A stretch of 64,000 nt of DNA from an uncultured Gammaproteobacteria bacterium (GTDB taxonomy: Bacteria; Pseudomonadota; Gammaproteobacteria; Steroidobacterales; Foliamicaceae): NCBI GenBank assembly GCA_951828235.1, contig OX639965.1, positions 2,646,129 to 2,710,128 on the forward strand, given 5' to 3'. Under the pieces are notes generated by a model. The model was given only the letters and a program-made list of their open reading frames with translations, had not been told where the DNA came from and did not search any database. The number at the start of each line of letters is the position of its first letter. Position 1 is the stretch's first letter. Positions 36,842 through 46,668 of this stretch are shown in pieces. The translations under genes and the position numbers were made by a program.

Positions 36842-38209
36842 ACCTGCCGTCCTTCGTACCCGGGCATGCAGGGTTCCGCGGGCCAGTTGCGCCCGGATTT
36901 CACTGCCGGCAGCCACCCCGGCCGCGTCGGTGAGCACCTGGCCTTGCGGGCCGGTTACGATGGCGTAGCCGCGATTCAGCGTATTCTCGGGGCCCAGCCC
37001 GCGCAGCGCCGAGTGGGCTACGTCCAGGCGCCGGTTTGAGGCTGTAACCAGGTTGTGCGCAGCCGTGCCGAGGCGCGGCGCCAGCCACTTGAGCCGCGCC
37101 CGGTGGCTGCGGGCCGCATTCATCGGCGAGCCGGCCAACAGCCGGGCGCGCAGCTGAGTCATTGATTGCGCGCCGGGAACCGGCAGCCTAAGGGCCGCGC
37201 CGCGCAATCGTTGGTGGAGCTCGTCAAGGCGCTGACCGCACTGCAGCAGCCTCGCCGGCGGCCCGGCCCGGGTCAGCCTTCCCAGCAGTTGATTCAGCGA
37301 TCGGGCCTGCCCCGACAGCAGTGACGCGGTTGCCTGCTCGATGCTGTTCCCGGCCCGCTCCACGCGCCGGAGCCAGTCGGCTGCATCCGGCGTGACGAGT
37401 TCGGCCGCCTGCGATGGGGTTGCCGCTCTTCGGTCGGCGACGAAATCGGCGATCGTGTAATCCGTTTCGTGACCGACCCCGCTGATCAACGGTATCGGAA
37501 AGGCCGCGATGAATCGTGCCAGGTGTTCGTCATTGAATGTGGCCAGGTCCTCAAGGTCGCCGCCCCCTCGCGCCAGGATTACCAGGTCGCAGGCATTGTG
37601 TTCGGCGACCGCGCGCAGTGCGGAGACGACCTGTTCGGCGGCGGCGCCCTGCACCTGGGTGTGATAGAGCACTACGGGCAGGGCCGGGAAACGGTTGCGC
37701 AGCACCGTGACGACGTCCCGCGCCGCCGCGCTCTCCCGTGAACTGACCAGCCCGACGCGGCTCGGCAGCAGGGGAAGCGGGCGCTTGCGCTCCTCGTCGA
37801 AGAGTCCCTCTTCCTTGAGCTTGCGTTTGAGCGCCTCGAATTGCTGCAGGAGCTTGCCGACGCCGGTCTCGCGCATGTCCGAGACGATCAGCTGGTAGCT
37901 GCTGCGCGGCGTGTATGCCTGCACCTGCCCCGTGGCGATGACACGCTGGCCGTCGGCCGGCTTGAAATTGAGGCGGCGATTGGCGGCGGAGAACATGGCG
38001 CACTGAATCAGCGCGTCCTCGTCCTTCAGCTTGAAATACATGTGCCGTCCGCGGTAATGGCTGAAATCGGCGATTTCGCCCTCTACCCTGACTGCCGCAA
38101 ACTCGTCCCTGAGGCGGGCCGCGATGAGCTGGACCAATTGCCCCACTTGCAGCAATGGCGCGTTTTCGGTCCGTTCTCCTGCACCGAGGTTTACCACTTC
38201 GCCACGCAT
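36833..38209 (-). CDS. xseA: Exodeoxyribonuclease VII large subunit
   Basis: XseA with several XseB subunits degrades single-stranded DNA. The 458-residue product has the N-terminal OB-fold (FAAVRVEGEIADFSHYRGRH, YFKLKDEDALIQC), the catalytic domain with VGLVSSRESAAARDVV, LARGGGDLEDL and GVGHETDYTIADFVADRRAATPSQAAE (split here as conserved blocks), and a long helical C-terminus. Ends with the ALRGLGPENTLNRGYAIV repeat-type motif. Length matches E. coli (456). It is divergent from guaB with 38 bases between starts. Confidence 0.97.
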   Translation of the reverse strand: MRGEVVNLGAGERTENAPLLQVGQLVQLIAARLRDEFAAVRVEGEIADFSHYRGRHMYFKLKDEDALIQCAMFSAANRRLNFKPADGQRVIATGQVQAYTPRSSYQLIVSDMRETGVGKLLQQFEALKRKLKEEGLFDEERKRPLPLLPSRVGLVSSRESAAARDVVTVLRNRFPALPVVLYHTQVQGAAAEQVVSALRAVAEHNACDLVILARGGGDLEDLATFNDEHLARFIAAFPIPLISGVGHETDYTIADFVADRRAATPSQAAELVTPDAADWLRRVERAGNSIEQATASLLSGQARSLNQLLGRLTRAGPPARLLQCGQRLDELHQRLRGAALRLPVPGAQSMTQLRARLLAGSPMNAARSHRARLKWLAPRLGTAAHNLVTASNRRLDVAHSALRGLGPENTLNRGYAIVTGPQGQVLTDAAGVAAGSEIRAQLARGTLHARVRRTAGSD

Positions 38210-38247
38210 TTGTAAGATGATAGCTTGTTGCGCAATGGGTTCGGTCC

Positions 38248-39717
38248 ATGCGAATCATTCAGGAAGCCCTGACCTTCGATGATGTTCTTCTGGCGCCCGC
38301 CTACTCGGAGGTCCTGCCCAGGGAGGTGAGCCTGGCAACAGCCGCGGCGCGCGGCATCGAGCTCAATATCCCCGTGATGTCGGCGGCGATGGACACGGTG
38401 ACGGAGTCGGCGCTTGCGATCACCCTGGCCCAGGAAGGGGGACTGGGCGTGATTCACAAGAACATGGCCCCGGAACTCCAGGCGCGGCACGTGGCGGCGG
38501 TCAAGAAATACGCATCGGGCATCGTTTCCGATCCGATCACCGTCAATCCCGACGAGAGTGTTCGCGAGGTGCTGGAAATCACTCGCAGGAACAATATTTC
38601 GGGCCTGCCGGTGGAGGACAACGGCCGCCTGACAGGCATCGTCACGAACCGCGACCTGCGCTTCGAGACCCGTCTGGACCGCCCGGTTCGCGAGGTGATG
38701 ACCCCTGAGGAGCGCCTGGTCACGGTCAAGGAGAATCCCGACGAGGACGAAGTGCTCTCGCTGCTGCACAAGCACCGCATCGAGAAGGTGCTGGTGGTGG
38801 ACGAAAATTTTCAGCTCAAGGGGCTGATTACCGCCAAGGATTTCCAGAAGGCGAGCGATTTCCCGCGGGCCTGCAAGGACGATCGGGGCGCCCTTCGGGT
38901 GGCTGCGGCAGTGGGCGCCGGGGCCGATACCGAGGAACGCGCGGCGCTGTTGAGCGAAGCAGGCGTTGACGTCCTGGTTGTGGATACCGCGCACGGACAC
39001 AGCCGCGGCGTTATCGAGCGGGTCATGTGGTTGCGGGCCAATTACCCGGACATGCGCCTGATCGCCGGCAACGTGATCAGCGGCGAAGGGGCCCAGGCGC
39101 TGATCAAGGCCGGCGTGGACGGGGTCAAGGCCGGTGTCGGCCCCGGGTCCATCTGCACCACTCGCATCGTTGCCGGCGTGGGCGTGCCCCAGATCACGGC
39201 GGTTGCCGAGGTATCGGCCACTGCCGCCAGGCATGACGTTCCCGTGATCGCCGACGGCGGCGTTCGCTATTCAGGGGACATCGCCAAGGCGCTTGCGGCC
39301 GGCGCGCATTGCGCCATGATCGGCAGCCTGTTCGCCGGAACGGAAGAGGCCCCGGGCGAAGTGGAGCTCTATCAGGGCAGGTCCTACAAGTCCTACAGGG
39401 GTATGGGTTCGCTGGGCGCGATGTCGCAGCAGCACGGGTCGTCCGACCGCTACCAGCAGGATTCGACCGAGCAGCTCGAAAAACTGGTTCCCGAGGGGAT
39501 CGAGGGCAGGGTGCCGTACAAGGGCAGCCTGGTGACCATCGTGCAGCAATTGACCGGGGGGCTGCGTGCGGCCATGGGCTACACCGGCTGCGCATCGATC
39601 GACGAATTGCGCTCGAAGGCGCAGTTCGTGAGAATCACCGGGGCCGGCATGAGGGAAAGCCACGTGCACGACGTCGCCATAACCAAGGAGGCCCCCAACT
39701 ATCGGGGTCGCGCGTGA
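38248..39717 (+). CDS. guaB: IMP dehydrogenase
   Basis: GuaB oxidises IMP to XMP with NAD, the first step to GMP. The 489-residue product has a TIM barrel split by two CBS domains (about 95-205, with [20 protein letters not shown] and [19 protein letters not shown]), the catalytic loop GPGSICTTR with Cys303 and the mobile flap region [10 protein letters not shown]. Full length matches E. coli (488). Its stop overlaps the guaA start (GTGA). The short gap to xseA should hold the promoter. Confidence 0.98.
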   Translation: MRIIQEALTFDDVLLAPAYSEVLPREVSLATAAARGIELNIPVMSAAMDTVTESALAITLAQEGGLGVIHKNMAPELQARHVAAVKKYASGIVSDPITVNPDESVREVLEITRRNNISGLPVEDNGRLTGIVTNRDLRFETRLDRPVREVMTPEERLVTVKENPDEDEVLSLLHKHRIEKVLVVDENFQLKGLITAKDFQKASDFPRACKDDRGALRVAAAVGAGADTEERAALLSEAGVDVLVVDTAHGHSRGVIERVMWLRANYPDMRLIAGNVISGEGAQALIKAGVDGVKAGVGPGSICTTRIVAGVGVPQITAVAEVSATAARHDVPVIADGGVRYSGDIAKALAAGAHCAMIGSLFAGTEEAPGEVELYQGRSYKSYRGMGSLGAMSQQHGSSDRYQQDSTEQLEKLVPEGIEGRVPYKGSLVTIVQQLTGGLRAAMGYTGCASIDELRSKAQFVRITGAGMRESHVHDVAITKEAPNYRGRA

Positions 39718-41255
39718 CACAGGGACGTATCCTGATCCTTGACTTCGGATCGCAAACCACGCAACTGATTGCCCGCCGGATCCGCGAGGCGGGAGTCTAT
39801 TCCGAGATCATGCCCTGGGACGCGGGCGACGAGGCCGTGCGCAAGTTCGCACCGGCGGGCGTCGTCCTTTCCGGCGGACCCCTTTCGGTTACCGGCGGCC
39901 GCACGCCAAGGGTTCCGCAGAGCGTCTTCGACCTGGGAAAGCCGGTGCTGGGTATCTGCTACGGAATGCAGACCATCGCCCATCAACTCGGCGGCAGCGT
40001 GGAATTCGCCGACAAGTCCGAGTTCGGCCCCGCCGAAGTGCGTGTGACGGCGCAAAACGACTTGCTTTCCGGACTGTCTGAAGAACCGCTGGATGTGTGG
40101 ATGAGCCACGGCGACCACGTAAACGGGCTTCCGGAAGGTTTTGAGTGCATCGCCGAGAGTGACAACGCGCCGCTGGCCGCGATTGCCGACCGGAGCAGAC
40201 GTATGTTCGGAGTGCAGTTCCACCCCGAGGTCACCCATACCCGGCACGGCCAGCAGATGATCGAACGCTTCGTGCATGAGATCTGTGGCCTGGGCAGCGA
40301 CTGGGCGCCCGCCGCGATAGCCCAGAGCGCCATAGAGGAAATTCGCCGGACGGCGAGGCAGGGGAACGTCCTGCTGGCCCTGTCCGGGGGCGTCGATTCT
40401 TCCGTACTCTCGGTGCTGCTGCAGAAAGCCGTGGCCGAGCGCTTGCATTGCGTTCTCGTGGATCACGGCCTGTTGCGCCTGAACGAGGCTGAGCAGGTGG
40501 TGGACAGCCTGGGGCGGCTGGGCGTGTGCGTAACGGTGGTGGATGCGCGCAAGCGCATGTTTGCGGCGCTTGAGGGATTGAGCGATCCCGAGGACAAGCG
40601 CAAGGCCATCGGGCGCTGCTTCATCGAAGTGTTCGAACAGAAGGCGGCCGAAATTCCGGGCGTCGAGTGGCTGGCGCAGGGCACGATTTATCCGGACGTC
40701 ATCGAATCCGCCGCCGCGCACACCGGCAAGGCACATCTGATCAAGTCGCACCATAACGTCGGTGGCCTGCCGGAGAGGATGAAACTCAAGCTCCTGGAGC
40801 CGTTGCGGCTCCTGTTCAAGGACGAAGTGCGCAGGGTGGGCCTGGACCTGGGCCTGCCTAAGGCACTGATCGGCCGGCATCCGTTTCCGGGCCCGGGGCT
40901 CGCCGTGCGGGTGCTGGGGGAGGTGCAGGCAGAAGCGGTTGAGAAGCTGAGGCTCGCCGACGACATATACATTTCCGAGCTGCGCAGCGCCGGCTGGTAC
41001 GACCGCGTTGCCCAGGCGTTCGCCGTGTTCATCCCATCGCGCAGTGTTGCGGTAAAGGGCGACGGGCGTCGCTATGAGCCGGTCATTGCCCTGCGCTGCG
41101 TGAACACGTCCGATTTCATGACCGCGAGTCCCAGCCGGCTGCCCATGGAATTGCTTGAGCGGGTGGCGGGCCGCATCGTCAACGAGGTGTCCGGCATTTC
41201 CCGCGTGACCTACGACATATCCTCCAAGCCGCCGGCGACTATCGAATGGGAATGA
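39714..41255 (+). CDS. guaA: GMP synthase (glutamine-hydrolysing)
   Basis: GuaA aminates XMP to GMP using ammonia from glutamine. The 513-residue product has the class I glutamine amidotransferase domain (nucleophile Cys82 in GICYGMQ, HPEVTHT near 175), the ATP pyrophosphatase P-loop LSGGVDSS and the C-terminal dimerisation domain ending [10 protein letters not shown]. The GTG at 39714, overlapping the guaB stop, starts the usual [13 protein letters not shown] block. A much longer in-frame reading upstream lies inside guaB and is not real. Confidence 0.98.
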   Translation: MTQGRILILDFGSQTTQLIARRIREAGVYSEIMPWDAGDEAVRKFAPAGVVLSGGPLSVTGGRTPRVPQSVFDLGKPVLGICYGMQTIAHQLGGSVEFADKSEFGPAEVRVTAQNDLLSGLSEEPLDVWMSHGDHVNGLPEGFECIAESDNAPLAAIADRSRRMFGVQFHPEVTHTRHGQQMIERFVHEICGLGSDWAPAAIAQSAIEEIRRTARQGNVLLALSGGVDSSVLSVLLQKAVAERLHCVLVDHGLLRLNEAEQVVDSLGRLGVCVTVVDARKRMFAALEGLSDPEDKRKAIGRCFIEVFEQKAAEIPGVEWLAQGTIYPDVIESAAAHTGKAHLIKSHHNVGGLPERMKLKLLEPLRLLFKDEVRRVGLDLGLPKALIGRHPFPGPGLAVRVLGEVQAEAVEKLRLADDIYISELRSAGWYDRVAQAFAVFIPSRSVAVKGDGRRYEPVIALRCVNTSDFMTASPSRLPMELLERVAGRIVNEVSGISRVTYDISSKPPATIEWE

Positions 41256-41365
41256 TTGCTACGCTGAAGTCACATTCGAGAACCAGTGATTCAGAGCGGA
41301 TGAGTCGAGGGATTCCGCGTGTGTGCTAGAGTCGTATGACGTTTTTCTGATCGATGGTGAACACT

Positions 41366-41575
41366 ATGCAGCAGGTTAAGGTATCCCCCAAATTCCAGGT
41401 GGTCATTCCCAAGCCGGTGCGCGAATCCCTCGGAATCCGGCCGGGGCAACGCCTCCAGGTCATGCCGTACGGTGACCGCATCGAGTTCGTGCCCGTGAGG
41501 CACATCGGCGAGATGCGCGGCTTTCTCGCGGGCATGGCTCCGCAGTTCGAGCGCGAGCCCGATCGTGAGCTTTGA
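41366..41575 (+). CDS. vapB: AbrB/SpoVT-fold antitoxin
   Basis: The 69-residue product is a swapped-hairpin AbrB-type DNA-binding antitoxin: VKVSPKFQVVIPKPVRESLG followed by GQRLQVMPYGDRIEFVP. The rest (RGFLAGMAPQF) would bind the toxin. The ATG at 41366 gives the typical start MQQVKVS; an in-frame ATG at 41354 is possible. Its stop overlaps the toxin start (TTGA). These pairs normally autorepress their promoter. Confidence 0.88.
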   Translation: MQQVKVSPKFQVVIPKPVRESLGIRPGQRLQVMPYGDRIEFVPVRHIGEMRGFLAGMAPQFEREPDREL

Positions 41576-41973
41576 ATGTGGTCGAAAATCTCCTCAACCT
41601 TGTCGATTCCTCCGGCTGGATCGAATACTTCGCTGAGGGGCCCAACGCCGGGATTTACGCCGAACCTCTGTCCGATGCGGGCCGCGTGGTCGTTCCCACC
41701 ATTTGTGTCTATGAAGTCTTTCGCGTGGTGCTGCACCGTCGCGGCGAGGACGACGCGCTGCGCGCAGCCGCTCTGATGAATCAGGGACGGGAGGTTCCGC
41801 TCACCTCCGCGCTTGCGCTTGAAGCCGCGCGGCTCGCACACGAACTCGGCCTCGCGATGTCCGATGGCATCATCCTGGCCACCGCCCGGCTCACGGGCGC
41901 AACGCTGTGGACCCAGGACATCGATTTCGCAGGCATTCCCCGCGTGCGCTACTTCCCGAAAACGCCAGCGTAA
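41572..41973 (+). CDS. vapC: VapC-type PIN-domain ribonuclease toxin
   Basis: PIN toxins cut specific RNAs, often tRNAs, in a Mg-dependent way. The 133-residue product has the first catalytic Asp in NLVDSSGWIEYF (Asp12), a Glu in CVYEVFRV, and the second Asp pair in MSDGIILATA and WTQDIDF. TTG start at 41572 overlaps the antitoxin stop. The pair lies between guaA and tadA, where most relatives have no toxin, so it is an accessory insertion. Confidence 0.87.
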   Translation: MNVVENLLNLVDSSGWIEYFAEGPNAGIYAEPLSDAGRVVVPTICVYEVFRVVLHRRGEDDALRAAALMNQGREVPLTSALALEAARLAHELGLAMSDGIILATARLTGATLWTQDIDFAGIPRVRYFPKTPA

Positions 41974-42025
41974 CAAGACAACGGGTTATTAATGTTTGGC
42001 GTTGTAGGGAAAAAGGCGCATTAAT

Positions 42026-42496
42026 ATGCGGGCCGAGCTGCGGCTTGCGGGCGAGGACGAGCGTTACATCCGGCGGGCGCTGAAGCTTGCCGGGCAGGCG
42101 GGCGACGCGGGCGAGGTGCCGGTGGGCGCCGTGCTGGTGCAGGACGGTCGTGTCGTCGGCGAGGGCAGGAATCGCATGATCGAGTCCGCGGACCCCACCG
42201 CCCACGCGGAAATCGAGGCGCTGCGCGCCGCCTGCGGCTCGGCCGGCAACTACCGCCTCCCGGGGGCCGAACTGTTCGTCACGCTGGAACCCTGCGCAAT
42301 GTGCGCGGGCGCCCTCGTCCTGGCGCGCGTGGCGCGCGTGGTCTTTTCGGCGCACGACCCCCGCTCGGGCGCCGCCGGCAGCATGTTCAACGTCCTGCAC
42401 AACAAATCCCTCAATCACCGCTGCGAAGTGCAGTCCGGCCTCCTGGAAGAAGAGTCAGCCGAATTGCTGCGTGCCTTCTTCCAGTCGCGCCGCTAA
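42026..42496 (+). CDS. tadA: tRNA-specific adenosine deaminase
   Basis: TadA converts A34 to inosine in tRNA-Arg(ACG). The 156-residue product has the zinc site HAEIEAL (His and catalytic Glu) and PCAMCAGAL (two Cys), and the substrate-binding NVLHNKSLNHRCEV end. Length matches E. coli (167). Follows the guaBA block as in E. coli. Confidence 0.96.
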   Translation: MRAELRLAGEDERYIRRALKLAGQAGDAGEVPVGAVLVQDGRVVGEGRNRMIESADPTAHAEIEALRAACGSAGNYRLPGAELFVTLEPCAMCAGALVLARVARVVFSAHDPRSGAAGSMFNVLHNKSLNHRCEVQSGLLEEESAELLRAFFQSRR

Positions 42497-42587
42497 CCCG
42501 GAACCGAGGGCGTCCCCTGGGCGAGGGCGTCCCGCCCTCAGTACTCACTTGGCTATCATTGACTTCCAATAGCCATCCCCATCCACA

Positions 42588-43580
42588 GTGCTCCCCGAAC
42601 CACCCCACACAGCGCTACGCAAGCCAGCGTCCGCCGGGCTGATTGTCTGCACCCTGCTCGCTGCGGCCTGCACGAACGACCCGTCGCCGCTGCCGCTGGT
42701 CGGCACGCTGGAGCGCGACCGGGTCGAACTGGTCGCGGAGTTTCAGGAACCCATCGTGGAGATGAAAGTGGTGGAAGGCCAGCGCGTTGAGGTGGGTGAT
42801 CTGCTGATGCGCCAGGACCGGGCGCGAGTGAAACAGGACCTCAAGGCGGCAGAGGCAGCGGTCGCCAGGGTCCGGCAGCGTTTGGCTGAACTTATGCGTG
42901 GACCGCGTGAGGAGGCTATACGCGCTGCCCGGGCACGCTTCGACGGGGCCCGGGAGATCCTCCAAGTGAGCACCCGGGAGCATCTGCGTCTCAAGGACCT
43001 CGCCGAGCAGAACATTACAAGTCAGAACGATGTGGACCGGGCTCTGAGGTCCGTGGAAGTGGCACGGACCGATGTGGAGGCGCTGGGGGCGGTGCTGGAG
43101 GATCTGCTGGACGGGGCCACCGTGGAGGAACTGGGCCAGGCGGAGGCTGCAGTGGCGGAAGCCAATGCCAGGCTGGAAAGGTTGCGCATCAGCGCCGGCC
43201 ACCTTGAGATCCTGGCGCCCAGAAAAGGTGTTGTCGAGGCGCTTCCGTATGAACTGGGGGAGCGGCCGCCTGCGGGTGCCACAGTCGCTGTGATACTGGC
43301 CGCCGATACCCTGCATGCGCGGGTCTATGTGCCCGAGCCGCTGCGCGCCCGGGTGCAAACGGGTTTGCCGGCGACGCTTAAGGTGGACGGTGTAACTGAA
43401 GAGGTCAGAGGCACAGTGTCGTTCGTTTCTTCGGATGCGGCGTTCACACCCTATTTTTCGCTTACCCAGCGGGACCGCGCACGTCTGGTCTATCTGGCCG
43501 AGGTGAAGGTCGATGAACAAAAATACAGGGAGCTGCCCGCCGGTTTGCCGGTGGAGGTGGATTTTCCGTCACTCGATTGA
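42588..43580 (+). CDS. HlyD-family membrane fusion lipoprotein of an ABC exporter
   Basis: The 330-residue product is the periplasmic adaptor of the following ABC transporter. A lipoprotein signal (lipobox LAAAC near residue 28) precedes a lipoyl/barrel-sandwich half-motif (VVEGQRVEVGDLLMRQD), a long coiled coil (about 85-200, EEAIRAARARFDGAREIL) and the second half with LEILAPRKGVVEALPYELG. Similar to YhiI/YbhG adaptors. A GTG at 42588 is the likely start. Genes 2 and 3 of the operon follow after 50 bases and with overlap. Confidence 0.85.
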   Translation: MLPEPPHTALRKPASAGLIVCTLLAAACTNDPSPLPLVGTLERDRVELVAEFQEPIVEMKVVEGQRVEVGDLLMRQDRARVKQDLKAAEAAVARVRQRLAELMRGPREEAIRAARARFDGAREILQVSTREHLRLKDLAEQNITSQNDVDRALRSVEVARTDVEALGAVLEDLLDGATVEELGQAEAAVAEANARLERLRISAGHLEILAPRKGVVEALPYELGERPPAGATVAVILAADTLHARVYVPEPLRARVQTGLPATLKVDGVTEEVRGTVSFVSSDAAFTPYFSLTQRDRARLVYLAEVKVDEQKYRELPAGLPVEVDFPSLD

Positions 43581-43630
43581 ATCGCTTAAGTGAGCTACTT
43601 CCGTGAGCTGCATTTGAGTGAACCGCTTAA

Positions 43631-44575
43631 ATGAACGGGAACGACTACGCTATTTCGTGCTGCGGCCTGACGCGGCGGTTCGGAGCGGTGACCGCCGTTG
43701 ATGATCTGAACCTGGACGTGCCGCGTGGGCGCATCTTCGGTTTTCTCGGTCCCAACGGTTCCGGCAAGTCCACCACGATGCGGCTGTTGTGCGGATTGCT
43801 TGCGCCCTCCGCGGGCCACGCCACCGTACTCGGCTGCCGCGTGCCCGAGGAAGCCGAGAAGCTGCGCCTGAGGATGGGATACATGACCCAGAAGTTCTCG
43901 CTGTATCAGGACCTGACCGTGATTGAGAATCTGCGCTTCGTGGCGCGCGCATTCAGCCTTGGGCAACGGCGCATGAAGGAGCGTATCGCCGCCAACAGCG
44001 CGCTGTACCAACTGGAGAGCCTGCATTCCCGACTGGCGGGAACCCTAAGCGGTGGGCAGCGGCAGCGGCTGGCGCTCGCGGCCGTGACCCTGCACGAGCC
44101 TCAGTTGCTGCTGCTGGACGAGCCCACCAGCGCCGTCGATCCACAGAGCCGCCGCGACTTCTGGGATCGTCTCTTCGAGCTTGCTGAGCAGGGCGCCACG
44201 ATACTGGTTTCCACGCACTTCATGGACGAGGCGGAACGCTGTCACCGGCTGACTTTTCTGGACCGTGGAGCTATGGTGCGCGAGGGCGCGCCACGCGATC
44301 TGATGAATCGACTGGAAGCGCTCACTGTGGAAATCGACACAGAGGCGCCGCGCCGGACCCGTGCGCTGCTGGGCACCCAGGACTGGGTGCGCGCCGTAAC
44401 CCAGCTCGGCAACCGGCTGCGGGTCATGCTGATGCCGGACATGGAGGAACCTGCCGAAAAGGTCCGGGAACTGCTGGGCGAAGCGGACCTGCAAGCCGTG
44501 GTGCGCAGAACACCGGCGACGCTCGAAGATGTATTTGTTGCTGCTACCGGATTCGGGGGCAGCCAGCGTGCCTGA
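43631..44575 (+). CDS. ABC transporter ATP-binding protein (ABC-2 exporter)
   Basis: The 314-residue ATPase has Walker A GPNGSGKST, Q-loop (GYMTQKFSLYQDLTV), signature LSGGQRQRL, Walker B LLLLDEPTSAVD and H-switch STHFMDEAERC. The C-terminal part (about 230-314) is the DUF4162-type extension seen in ABC-2 ATPases of the CcmA/YbhF group. It energises the permease encoded next (8-base overlap). The substrate is unknown; relatives export drugs or hydrophobic compounds. Confidence 0.92.
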   Translation: MNGNDYAISCCGLTRRFGAVTAVDDLNLDVPRGRIFGFLGPNGSGKSTTMRLLCGLLAPSAGHATVLGCRVPEEAEKLRLRMGYMTQKFSLYQDLTVIENLRFVARAFSLGQRRMKERIAANSALYQLESLHSRLAGTLSGGQRQRLALAAVTLHEPQLLLLDEPTSAVDPQSRRDFWDRLFELAEQGATILVSTHFMDEAERCHRLTFLDRGAMVREGAPRDLMNRLEALTVEIDTEAPRRTRALLGTQDWVRAVTQLGNRLRVMLMPDMEEPAEKVRELLGEADLQAVVRRTPATLEDVFVAATGFGGSQRA

Positions 44576-45710
44576 TCGTCCGGTGGCTCGGAACCCGACC
44601 GTTGTTGCGGGTGTCTGGCGGTCGCTGCGCCGGACCTCGGCCATTGTCACCAAGGAGATTCAGCAGCTTTTCCGCGAACGCATGACCCTGGGAATGATCC
44701 TGGGACTGCCGCTGCTTCAGATTGTCCTGTTCGGATACGCTATCAACATCGATGTGCGTCATGCGCCCTCGGGTTTGGTGGACCACGCAAATACCTCAAT
44801 GTCGCGGCAACTGGCGAGCGCTCTGGAAGCCACCCAGGTGGTGGATTTCGTGCGCAGGTCCGGGAACGTGTCCGAACTGCTGGACGAGATGCGCAGCGGG
44901 GCCATTCGCACTGTCCTGTACATTCCTCCCGATTTCGAGCGCCGGCTTAGCGATGCCGGCCGGCCCGTGGCCCAGTTGATGGTGGACGCCAGTGACCCGT
45001 CCCGGATCACTGCCACCGAACGAATCGCGCAGTACCTGCCTTCGGTTCGAGGAGAAGCTGGTCAGTTCCAGATGACGCTTGCAATTCGCAACTACTACAA
45101 CCCGGAGCGGCGTTCGTCCGTTCAGATTGTCCCGGCCCTGGTGGGCGTGATCCTCAACTTCACAATGATCGTCTTCACCTCGGTGGCGGTGGTGCGCGAA
45201 CGCGAACGCGGCAACCTGGAGTTCCTGATTACCACGCCGGTGCGCAACCACGAACTGATGCTCGGCAAGATCGCGCCCTACATCCTGATCGGGCTGGCCC
45301 AGGTCACCATCGTGTATTTTGCCGGGAGCTGGCTGTTCCGCGTGCCTACGGCGGGATCGCTTCTGGATCTGTACCTGGCCAGCCTGGTGTTCGTGGCCGC
45401 CACGCTTGGGATCGGCCTTTCCATCTCCACGTTCGCCCGCACCCAGTTCCAGGCGATCCAGGGCGCGATCATGTTCATGCTGCCCATGCTGCTTTTATCC
45501 GGCTTCATGTTTCCCTTCGAGGGCATGCCGAAGGTCGTGCAGTGGATTGCGTACCTGTTCCCCCTTACCCACTTTGTGGAGGTGGCCCGCGGAATCATTC
45601 TCCGTGGCGCAACCCTGGGCGACATGGCGTTTCGCATGTACGCCATCTCGGGCCTTTTCCTTGTGGCGATGCTCGTCCCGGTGCTCCGCTTCAGCAAACG
45701 CCTGGATTAG
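44568..45710 (+). CDS. ABC-2 type permease
   Basis: The 380-residue permease has the ABC2_membrane_3 layout: one N-terminal helix (about 34-52, MTLGMILGLPLLQIVLFGYA), a periplasmic domain of about 130 residues, and five or six helices from about 185 onward with VVRERERGNLEFLITTPVR, the conserved coupling segment, and SGFMFPFEGMP near the last helices. GTG at 44568 overlaps the ATPase stop; an ATG at 44529 is a longer alternative. Only one permease gene is present, so it may form a homodimer. Confidence 0.88.
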   Translation: MPDRPVARNPTVVAGVWRSLRRTSAIVTKEIQQLFRERMTLGMILGLPLLQIVLFGYAINIDVRHAPSGLVDHANTSMSRQLASALEATQVVDFVRRSGNVSELLDEMRSGAIRTVLYIPPDFERRLSDAGRPVAQLMVDASDPSRITATERIAQYLPSVRGEAGQFQMTLAIRNYYNPERRSSVQIVPALVGVILNFTMIVFTSVAVVRERERGNLEFLITTPVRNHELMLGKIAPYILIGLAQVTIVYFAGSWLFRVPTAGSLLDLYLASLVFVAATLGIGLSISTFARTQFQAIQGAIMFMLPMLLLSGFMFPFEGMPKVVQWIAYLFPLTHFVEVARGIILRGATLGDMAFRMYAISGLFLVAMLVPVLRFSKRLD

Positions 45711-45723
45711 CTTTGCAGCAAGA

Positions 45724-45747
45724 GATCAGGGCAAATCGGCCCTGATC
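45724..45747. terminator. Perfect 9-bp hairpin after the ABC operon
   Basis: GATCAGGGC / GCCCTGATC with a 6-base loop lies 14 bases after the permease stop and 22 bases before tRNA-Ser. No T-run follows, so it would be a poor intrinsic terminator; it may stabilise the mRNA end. A TATAAT at 45755-45760, just after it, fits a -10 for the tRNA gene, without a clear -35. Confidence 0.45.
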
Positions 45748-45768
45748 CGGCACATATAATCCGCCCCC

Positions 45769-45856
45769 GGAGGGATGCCGGAGAGGCCTAACGGCGCTGA
45801 TTCGAAATCAGATGGGGGCGATCCGCCCCACGTGGGTTCGAATCCCACTCCCTCCG
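45769..45856 (+). tRNA. tRNA-Ser (CGA)
   Basis: A class II tRNA of 88 bases: acceptor GGAGGGA / TCCCTCC with discriminator G, D-arm GCCGGAGAGGCCTAACGGC, anticodon loop TTCGAAA (anticodon CGA), long variable arm GGGGGCGATCCGCCCC and T-arm GTGGG-TTCGAAT-CCCAC. The 3' CCA is not encoded. DNA directly after its 3' end comes from a decayed surface-protein gene, suggesting past integration at this tRNA. Confidence 0.96.
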
Positions 45857-46486
45857 TAACCGCCGGTTCGGACACTGTTGCGGTTACGATCAATCTTACG
45901 GACGTCGACGAGGCGCCACCCTTGCGGACGTGCCCGCGGAGCATCACGGGGAGACCGTGTTCACCTTCGAGGTGCTTTCTAGCGAGTCGTTCCCGATCAG
46001 CTACCTGACGATGCGCGACGATGTGTTGACGGTGACGAACGGCGAGGTGACCGGGGCGCGGCGGCTCGACAATCCCCATCACGAGTCCCAGGGCATGCAG
46101 CCCAACCGGGAGTGGGAGATCACGGTCGCACCGGATTCGGATTCGGATGACGTGACGATCACGTTGCCGGAGACCACCGACTTGAAGGCAGCAACCTTGC
46201 ACGTAGTAGTCTTGGGGGCAAGGGCTCTGCTGGGCCCGGTGCTGCCGAACCTGGTACTGCCGGGCGCTACCCCGCTGCGGAGGGGGGCGCAGCGCGCTGT
46301 TGAACGCACTTGGACTGCCGTCCGGCGCACTCCGTTATGTTCTCATGGGCAGTTCGTTCTTCTGCTCACGGCCCCTTGAGGATGACGGGCCCCAACATCG
46401 CAATGGGTCTTGAATTCGGGCGGCGCGAGAACGGGCAGGAGTTGCCCGAGCACGCCATCCAACTCAACGGTGCGGTGCGGTTTTGA
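45857..46486 (+). pseudogene. Decayed large surface protein gene, cadherin-like repeat to autotransporter-type C-terminus
   Basis: Three pieces of one protein type follow each other with frame changes. From 45862 the frame gives SDTVAVTINLTDVDEAP, the join between cadherin-like repeats. From about 45925 another frame gives AEHHGETVFTFEVLSSE through VTNGEVTGARRL and WEITVAPDSDSDDVTITLP, a repeat of the kind found in giant secreted proteins. From about 46390 a last piece ends in FGRRENGQELPEHAIQL and a final aromatic residue before TGA at 46484-46486, like the last strand of an autotransporter barrel. No start or complete domain remains. Confidence 0.65.
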
Positions 46487-46668
46487 GCCGGCCCCGCCCG
46501 GGGCGATGACCGGTTCGCACTCGATGTGGCAACGCCCTCTATACTGAACGGTAGTTTCAGGCTCAATTAGGGTCCCGGGGGTTCCAGGCGCGCGCCCGCA
46601 ATGGCTTGGTGCCCTGCTGGATCTCCAGAGTGCGATCCCGGCTCGCTTCAACCCAAGGGGAGTGCCAG

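Noticed and set aside
39309..39713. N-terminal extension of guaA back into guaB
   Set aside because: The extension is guaB read in another frame; the GTG at 39714 gives the conserved GuaA start.
42497..42587. GAGGGCGTCCC repeats and a GAGGGC/GCCCTC hairpin after tadA
   Set aside because: Short, no T-run and only two copies; not distinguishable from ordinary GC-rich spacer.
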